A stretch of 9,015 nt of DNA from Phycisphaerales bacterium. Lineage in GTDB: Bacteria > Planctomycetota > Phycisphaerae > Phycisphaerales > UBA1924. The notes beneath the pieces were generated by a model. The model ran no database searches and had not been told where the DNA came from. It saw nothing but the letters and a program-made list of their open reading frames with translations. The stretch is from contig JAESUL010000079.1 in assembly GCA_016763115.1 (NCBI GenBank), positions 1 to 9,015 on the forward strand, given 5' to 3'. A program made the position numbers and the translations under genes. Below, one piece after another: positions 6,209 to 9,015 of this stretch (positions are counted from its first letter, which is position 1; the number at the start of each line of letters is the position of its first letter).

Positions 6209-7182
6209 AACTTAACGGGTGGGCTACCTTTTTTTGGCTTTTTGAGTCCCTCTAACTCTCCTTCTTGCAATTTACCGTCTGCTATTCCAAGAATAGTTTC
6301 CACATCAAAAAGAGCTAAGTAGAGTCGTTTCCACCCAGGTATATTATCGTGTATTTTTTTTAAACTGGCAGTGATTACTGATTTGCATTTTCTCTTATTA
6401 AGCGGCTCGCTTATAAGATAATTTTTGAACCATTCCTCCCTCACTCCACTCCGCGACCAAAATTCGAAATCAGCTGTTTGATGAAATCGCTCACTTGTAA
6501 TGTAATATACGAATGGCAATGGTTTGTTCTCATCATTTATCCATATTGGATTTCCGTTATATTTATCACCACCACCTTGCAAAGGGTTCGTTTTAAAATC
6601 TGTGTCAAAATTAAATATACAATGTTCCTCAAACAATTTTGAATAGCCTTGCCTATACGTTGAAGACAATAAACGCTTTTGCAATTTAGGTACATTTGAC
6701 CAACTCAAACTATGCGAAAAACCTGATTTGCGCTCAAAGCCTACAACACCATATTTATCAATCAATCCTCTCCGTATATCCTCGCGCGTGATACCAAAAC
6801 TAGATAGATTCATTATCCGAAATATGGCAAATACCTTTTTTTCTATACTTCGTTGGTCATAGTAGAGGACTATCATTTCCTCAATTGCATCTGCACCCTG
6901 CTTTCCGGCATTACTTGCTAAAAACATGACGCCGTCACTGAATACTAAATCAAAATATCGAATCTGATTTCCGAATTTTGGTTGAGGTACTTTTGAACTC
7001 AAATAAAATCTCTGGAATTCTCGTTTCCCAAAATATTTCGAAGTAACTTCTTTTGCTTTTTCTAAAGACATTCCAATTTTAATATTAAGAATATCCATAG
7101 CGCTCGACGCTTGAACAGGCACCAATACGACAATATTTACAATTATGAACCATAAAATTATACGGATCGAGAACTTAGGCAT
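6205..7182 (-). CDS. Exported protein of unknown function
   Basis: The 325-aa product begins with a standard Sec signal peptide: basic start (M-P-K-F-S-I-R), a hydrophobic core (8-23) and a likely cleavage site after A-S-S-A (25-28). I chose the ATG at 7182 over the upstream in-frame GTG at 7206 because GGGAG lies 10 nt before it and the signal peptide is then well formed. After the signal, I-K-I-G-M-S-L-E-K-A-K (34-44) resembles a short helix motif common at the start of periplasmic or lipoprotein-like domains, and G-I-T-R-E-D-I...L-I-D-K-Y-G (130-144) looks like a second such module. There are only two cysteines in the mature part (188 and 266). It converges on the FGE-domain gene with a 4-nt overlap (6205-6208), leaving no space for a terminator between them. 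Function is unknown; secretion is well supported. Confidence 0.75.
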   Translation of the reverse strand: MPKFSIRIILWFIIVNIVVLVPVQASSAMDILNIKIGMSLEKAKEVTSKYFGKREFQRFYLSSKVPQPKFGNQIRYFDLVFSDGVMFLASNAGKQGADAIEEMIVLYYDQRSIEKKVFAIFRIMNLSSFGITREDIRRGLIDKYGVVGFERKSGFSHSLSWSNVPKLQKRLLSSTYRQGYSKLFEEHCIFNFDTDFKTNPLQGGGDKYNGNPIWINDENKPLPFVYYITSERFHQTADFEFWSRSGVREEWFKNYLISEPLNKRKCKSVITASLKKIHDNIPGWKRLYLALFDVETILGIADGKLQEGELEGLKKPKKGSPPVKF

Positions 7183-7212
7183 TTTTCTAGAACTCCCCAA
7201 TAACACTTAGAA

Positions 7213-7286
7213 TATCAACTATTTTCATAATTCAAAACAATGCCACGAGTGTCAACTATTGTCTCAAAACCGATCCCTTTTGACAC
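7213..7286. promoter_or_regulatory. Divergent promoter region with repeats, between exported-protein gene and resolvase
   Basis: GTGTCAA (7249-7255) and TTGACAC (7280-7286) form an inverted repeat, and each contains a perfect TTGACA -35 box pointing outward. On the minus strand TTGACA (7255-7250) is followed after 17 nt by AATTAT (7232-7227), a reasonable promoter for the exported protein. On the plus strand TTGACA (7280-7285) faces the resolvase, but its -10 box is poor. A 14-bp direct repeat with 12 matches (7213-7226 and 7250-7263, core TCAACTATT) also lies here. Regulation of both genes from this spot, possibly by the resolvase itself, is inferred. Confidence 0.5.
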
Positions 7287-7345
7287 AGTTTTTGTGGATC
7301 AATGATTTCAAACACTTGCGCGTCGCAAAACCTTGTCGCAAAATG
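7249..7345. other. Candidate resolvase recombination site (res)
   Basis: Tn3-type resolvases act on a site of roughly 120 bp lying directly upstream of their own gene and made of several dyad subsites with TGTC-like ends. Here TGTCAAC (7250-7256) faces TTGACAC (7280-7286). Nearer the gene, CAAACACTTGCG and its imperfect inverse in GTCGCAAAATGTTTG bracket a 9-bp direct repeat GTCGCAAAA (7322-7330 and 7335-7343, 13-bp period). Position and repeats fit; subsite boundaries are not proven. Confidence 0.4.
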
Positions 7346-7350
7346 TTTGC

Positions 7351-7929
7351 ATGAAAATCGGTTATGCACGTATCTCGACAATCGACCAGAATGCCAATTT
7401 GCAACGCGATGCCCTCAAGGCTGCCGGTTGCGAAAAAATCTATGTTGACCAAATATCCGGCACGGCTTCAAAACGTCCTAAACTCGACAAGGCGCTTGCC
7501 AAGCTCAACAAAGGTGACGTGTTCACCGTTTGGCGTTTGGATCGCCTGGGCCGCTCCCTGCCCCATCTGATCGAGGTTGTAAGCGACCTGAAAGGCAAAG
7601 GTGCTGAATTTCAATCGCTCTCTGAAAGCATTGATACGACAACGGCTGGCGGTCGTCTGGTGTTTCATATGATGGGCGCTCTGGCCGAATTTGAGCGTTC
7701 TTTGATCGTCGAGCGTACTCAGGCCGGATTACAGGCCGCAAGAAAGCGCGGGGTGCGTGTTGGCCGTCCCCCTGCCCTCACCCGTGCCCAGGTAAAGCAT
7801 GCCAAAAAGCTGATTGAATCCGGTGAAGCGCCAACGGCAGTTGCAAAATCGCTTGGGGTTAGCCGGTCAACACTTTATCGGGCGATGAATAAAACCAAAT
7901 TACCCGAGCCGATTCCAGTCTCTTGCTAA
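7351..7929 (+). CDS. Serine recombinase, resolvase/invertase family
   Basis: This 192-aa protein is full length for the small resolvase/invertase group. The catalytic domain has Y-A-R-I-S (5-9) with the nucleophile Ser9 and Arg7, the G-T-A-S-K-R-P segment (37-43), and W-R-L-D-R-L-G-R-S (61-69) with catalytic Arg65 and Arg68. H-M-M-G-A-L-A-E-F-E-R (106-116) and the long E helix follow. G-R-P-P-A-L (138-143) leads to a C-terminal helix-turn-helix (about 146-178, A-V-A-K-S-L-G-V-S-R-S-T-L-Y-R). Such enzymes resolve cointegrates or plasmid dimers, or invert segments. ATG 7351 gives the family's normal start; TTG 7333 would add six residues. No Shine-Dalgarno is visible for either. No transposase gene accompanies it here, so multimer resolution is the favoured role. 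It overlaps the convergent neighbour by 30 nt. Confidence 0.93.
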   Translation: MKIGYARISTIDQNANLQRDALKAAGCEKIYVDQISGTASKRPKLDKALAKLNKGDVFTVWRLDRLGRSLPHLIEVVSDLKGKGAEFQSLSESIDTTTAGGRLVFHMMGALAEFERSLIVERTQAGLQAARKRGVRVGRPPALTRAQVKHAKKLIESGEAPTAVAKSLGVSRSTLYRAMNKTKLPEPIPVSC

Positions 7930-8406
7930 ACGCTCAGCCGCCAACATTGGACGAGAAATAGCGTTAAACATTCTTTGGTGATCTTGCACCACCTTCATGA
8001 GTTGCATGGTTGGGGAGTTCCTGAATTGATCAAATGGTGCCATCAACCGCCTCACCGCCTGTAAATGAGGTGGATTCACAATTCTATCAAAAGCGTTTTG
8101 CTGAGCCAACACTCGTTCAATGGCATTTGAAGCGTAAAACCGACTTGGCATTCTAACAGGTGTGTTTTCATCTTGAATTTCTTTACGGGCGCATTCCAAA
8201 TATTTTGCTGAATCGATTTTCCACTTACGGCGCAATCTCCTGATATGGCTGTCATCATCAGCACCAGCCATTCGAAATGCCACCGTAGGTATGTTTGTTT
8301 CTCCATTAGCCAAAAACCTTGCAGTCAAACCGAGTGTTAGCCGGTCGCGGTCATTCAGCCGTGATGCGCCTTGTGGGCGGCCTCGTTTTCTTCCATTTGT
8401 GTTCAT
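7900..8406 (-). CDS. Putative DNA-binding protein with AT-hook-like N-terminus, function unknown
   Basis: The 168-aa product starts at ATG 8406 with GGAAGA 8-9 nt upstream on the minus strand. The first residues carry R-K-R-G-R-P-Q-G (6-13), an AT-hook-like minor-groove motif. Residues about 37-63 (I-P-T-V-A-F-R-M-A-G-A-D-D-D-S-H-I-R-R-L-R-R-K-W) could form a helix-turn-helix-like unit with a basic recognition helix. The remainder is helical with many Met, Arg and Gln residues and no membrane segment. Its last 30 nt overlap the end of the resolvase gene on the opposite strand, so transcripts from the two would be antisense at their 3' ends. A role as plasmid regulator or accessory DNA-binding factor is an inference; I do not recognise a named family. 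Confidence 0.7.
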   Translation of the reverse strand: MNTNGRKRGRPQGASRLNDRDRLTLGLTARFLANGETNIPTVAFRMAGADDDSHIRRLRRKWKIDSAKYLECARKEIQDENTPVRMPSRFYASNAIERVLAQQNAFDRIVNPPHLQAVRRLMAPFDQFRNSPTMQLMKVVQDHQRMFNAISRPMLAAERLARDWNRLG

Positions 8407-8438
8407 AGTAAATCTTCCAAATTTCTGTTACCGGCAAT

Positions 8439-8672
8439 TTACCAGTTCATCCATAATGTGCTCAAGGTTTTTAAAATAGCCAGTTGCTGTATTTTCAGAG
8501 ATCGGCGGACATAAATCCAACCGTTACCTATTTTATGTCCGTTCAAAAGCCAGTCTCGCTTCCCTGATTGACAATCATCCTGCTTACCGGTCACGACGAA
8601 CACGAGAGAGGCCGTTAACCCTGCCATAATCACTGAAATTCTACTGCTTTTGCTCTGTATAACAGGAATCAC
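8439..8672 (-). CDS. Uncertain small ORF, up to 77 aa
   Basis: A frame opens at GTG 8672 (alternative ATG at 8627) and ends 32 nt before the start of the DNA-binding protein gene. The product would have a hydrophobic patch near residues 13-28 and then a basic, Trp-containing part. There is no convincing Shine-Dalgarno at either start, and the frame contains a perfect 10-bp inverted repeat, which suits a regulatory or RNA element as well as a gene. Treat it as possible only. If it is not coding, the whole 8407-8823 stretch is non-coding apart from the repeats listed. Confidence 0.25.
   Translation of the reverse strand: MIPVIQSKSSRISVIMAGLTASLVFVVTGKQDDCQSGKRDWLLNGHKIGNGWIYVRRSLKIQQLAILKTLSTLWMNW
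8506..8541. repeat. Perfect 10-bp inverted repeat with 16-nt spacer
   Basis: CGGACATAAA (8506-8515) and TTTATGTCCG (8532-8541) are exact reverse complements separated by 16 nt. A 10-bp exact dyad at this spacing is unlikely to be chance. It could be a dimeric regulator site upstream of the minus-strand gene at 8406, part of an oriT or origin, or a stem-loop RNA. Confidence 0.6.
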
Positions 8673-8723
8673 ACTGAGGCAGTTATATCATCAGAGTAAA
8701 ATATTACCCCGTATCTATCTTAC

Positions 8724-8737
8724 ACCCCTAAAGGGGT
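8724..8737. repeat. Short GC-rich inverted repeat ACCCCT/AGGGGT
   Basis: Six-base arms (8724-8729 and 8732-8737) flank two A residues. It lies just before the larger hairpin of the candidate oriT and may be part of the same relaxosome binding region. Confidence 0.45.
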
Positions 8738-8751
8738 CGAAGGGGATTTCC

Positions 8752-8785
8752 AAAACGCTTTACAGCGTTTTAGACCCTATCCCGC
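8752..8785 (+). other. Candidate origin of transfer (oriT): inverted repeat plus nic-like sequence
   Basis: An exact 8-bp inverted repeat, AAAACGCT (8752-8759) and AGCGTTTT (8764-8771), with a 4-nt loop is followed 4 nt later by CCTATCCCGC (8776-8785). The IncP/RK2 nic region reads CCTATCCTG|C, so 9 of 10 bases match, with one T-to-C change next to the nick. A hairpin just 5' of nic is the normal layout for MOBP-type origins. By analogy the nick would fall between 8784 and 8785. No relaxase gene is inside the window, and the match is short. The hairpin could instead be a bidirectional terminator. Confidence 0.45.
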
Positions 8786-8786
8786 A

Positions 8787-8816
8787 AAACCCCAAATGTG
8801 GGTTTGTGGTTTTTTA
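8787..8816 (+). terminator. Weak terminator-like hairpin with T-run
   Basis: AAACCC (8787-8792) pairs with GGGTTT (8800-8805) around a 7-nt loop, and after GTGG there is a run of six T (8810-8815). On the plus strand this resembles an intrinsic terminator. On the minus strand the same hairpin lies just downstream of the small gene ending at 8824 and could end its transcript. The stem is only 6 bp. Confidence 0.4.
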
Positions 8817-8823
8817 TCTAAGT

Positions 8824-9000
8824 TCAAGTGTGAGCCTTTTTCTGCTCAATCATAACATTCAAAATCACATCAGAAATTTTGCTCGCCATCTGCCAAGCAT
8901 GGAATAGTTCATCGTGTAGCTTCTCAAGGTCGGCCATCATTTCATCGCGTCCCTCATCAGCATCTATCTTGAAATTGTGCCGCTCATAAAATCCGTGCAT
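8824..9000 (-). CDS. Small helical acidic/basic protein, 58 aa; may continue beyond the right edge
   Basis: On the minus strand ATG 9000 is preceded by GGAATAGG, a usable ribosome site, and the frame ends at TGA (8826-8824). The product is charged and helix-prone: an N-terminal M-H-G-F-Y-E-R-H segment, an acidic stretch (D-A-D-E-G-R-D-E), then an amphipathic helix with heptad-like spacing (about residues 21-52) and a Lys/His-rich end. The frame stays open for five more codons to the window edge, so an earlier start outside is possible. It lies next to the candidate oriT and reads toward it, a position where small relaxosome accessory genes are often found. No ribbon-helix-helix motif is visible, so that role is only a guess. 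Confidence 0.5.
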   Translation of the reverse strand: MHGFYERHNFKIDADEGRDEMMADLEKLHDELFHAWQMASKISDVILNVMIEQKKAHT

Positions 9001-9015
9001 CAACCTATTCCGAGA

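Noticed and set aside
8733..8771. GGGGTCG resembling the outer end of Tn3-family terminal inverted repeats
   Set aside because: The following bases do not match the family's inner TAAG-type end, there is no partner repeat in the window and no transposase gene.
8650..8907. 85-codon plus-strand open frame
   Set aside because: It runs across the hairpins and overlaps the minus-strand small gene, has no ribosome site, and its composition is not protein-like.

Overview
The window looks like part of a conjugative or mobilisable element (plasmid or integrative element) of a proteobacterium, most likely an alphaproteobacterium. This rests on a VirD4/TraG-type coupling ATPase, a plasmid-style toxin-antitoxin pair, a Tn3/Hin-type serine resolvase and an oriT-like sequence. 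The taxonomic guess is an inference from protein style and Shine-Dalgarno use; nothing in the window identifies a species. No rRNA, tRNA, CRISPR array, transposase, relaxase or replication initiator gene was seen.

Left part (1-900): a textbook sigma70 promoter (TTGACA-N17-TATAAT) overlaps inverted repeats and drives a two-gene toxin-antitoxin operon, a Phd/YefM-type antitoxin followed by a PemK/MazF-type toxin. A strong hairpin follows the toxin.

Small-gene zone (900-1520): three very small ORFs, two of which have CxxC motifs: a 27-aa candidate, a 34-aa ORF followed directly by an intrinsic terminator, and a 50-aa Cys/His-rich protein. The 34-aa ORF plus terminator also has an alternative hairpin, so attenuation of the downstream operon is possible.

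Transfer operon (1534-4283): a single-pass membrane protein, a small basic hydrophilic protein and a T4SS coupling ATPase. The first two genes are 3 nt apart and the last two overlap by 4 nt. The ATPase lacks the usual N-terminal membrane segments, so the membrane protein encoded two genes upstream may act as its anchor.

Cargo-like block (4284-7182): visibly more AT-rich. It holds a short DGPA-repeat (MORN-like) protein, overlapping by 17 nt a 485-aa membrane protein with a C-terminal FGE-sulfatase (SUMF1) domain that lacks the catalytic cysteines of true FGE. A convergent gene encodes an exported protein of unknown function. This is the least explained and most interesting part of the window.

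Right part (7200-9015): a divergent promoter region with repeats that may be a res site, a serine resolvase, a convergent HTH-like/AT-hook-like protein, then a mostly non-coding stretch. That stretch has a perfect 10-bp inverted repeat and a candidate oriT: an 8-bp perfect hairpin 4 nt before a sequence resembling the IncP nic site. A small helical protein gene reads leftward from the right edge. If the oriT reading is right, the right side would enter the recipient first and the coupling-protein operon last, the usual order for conjugative elements.
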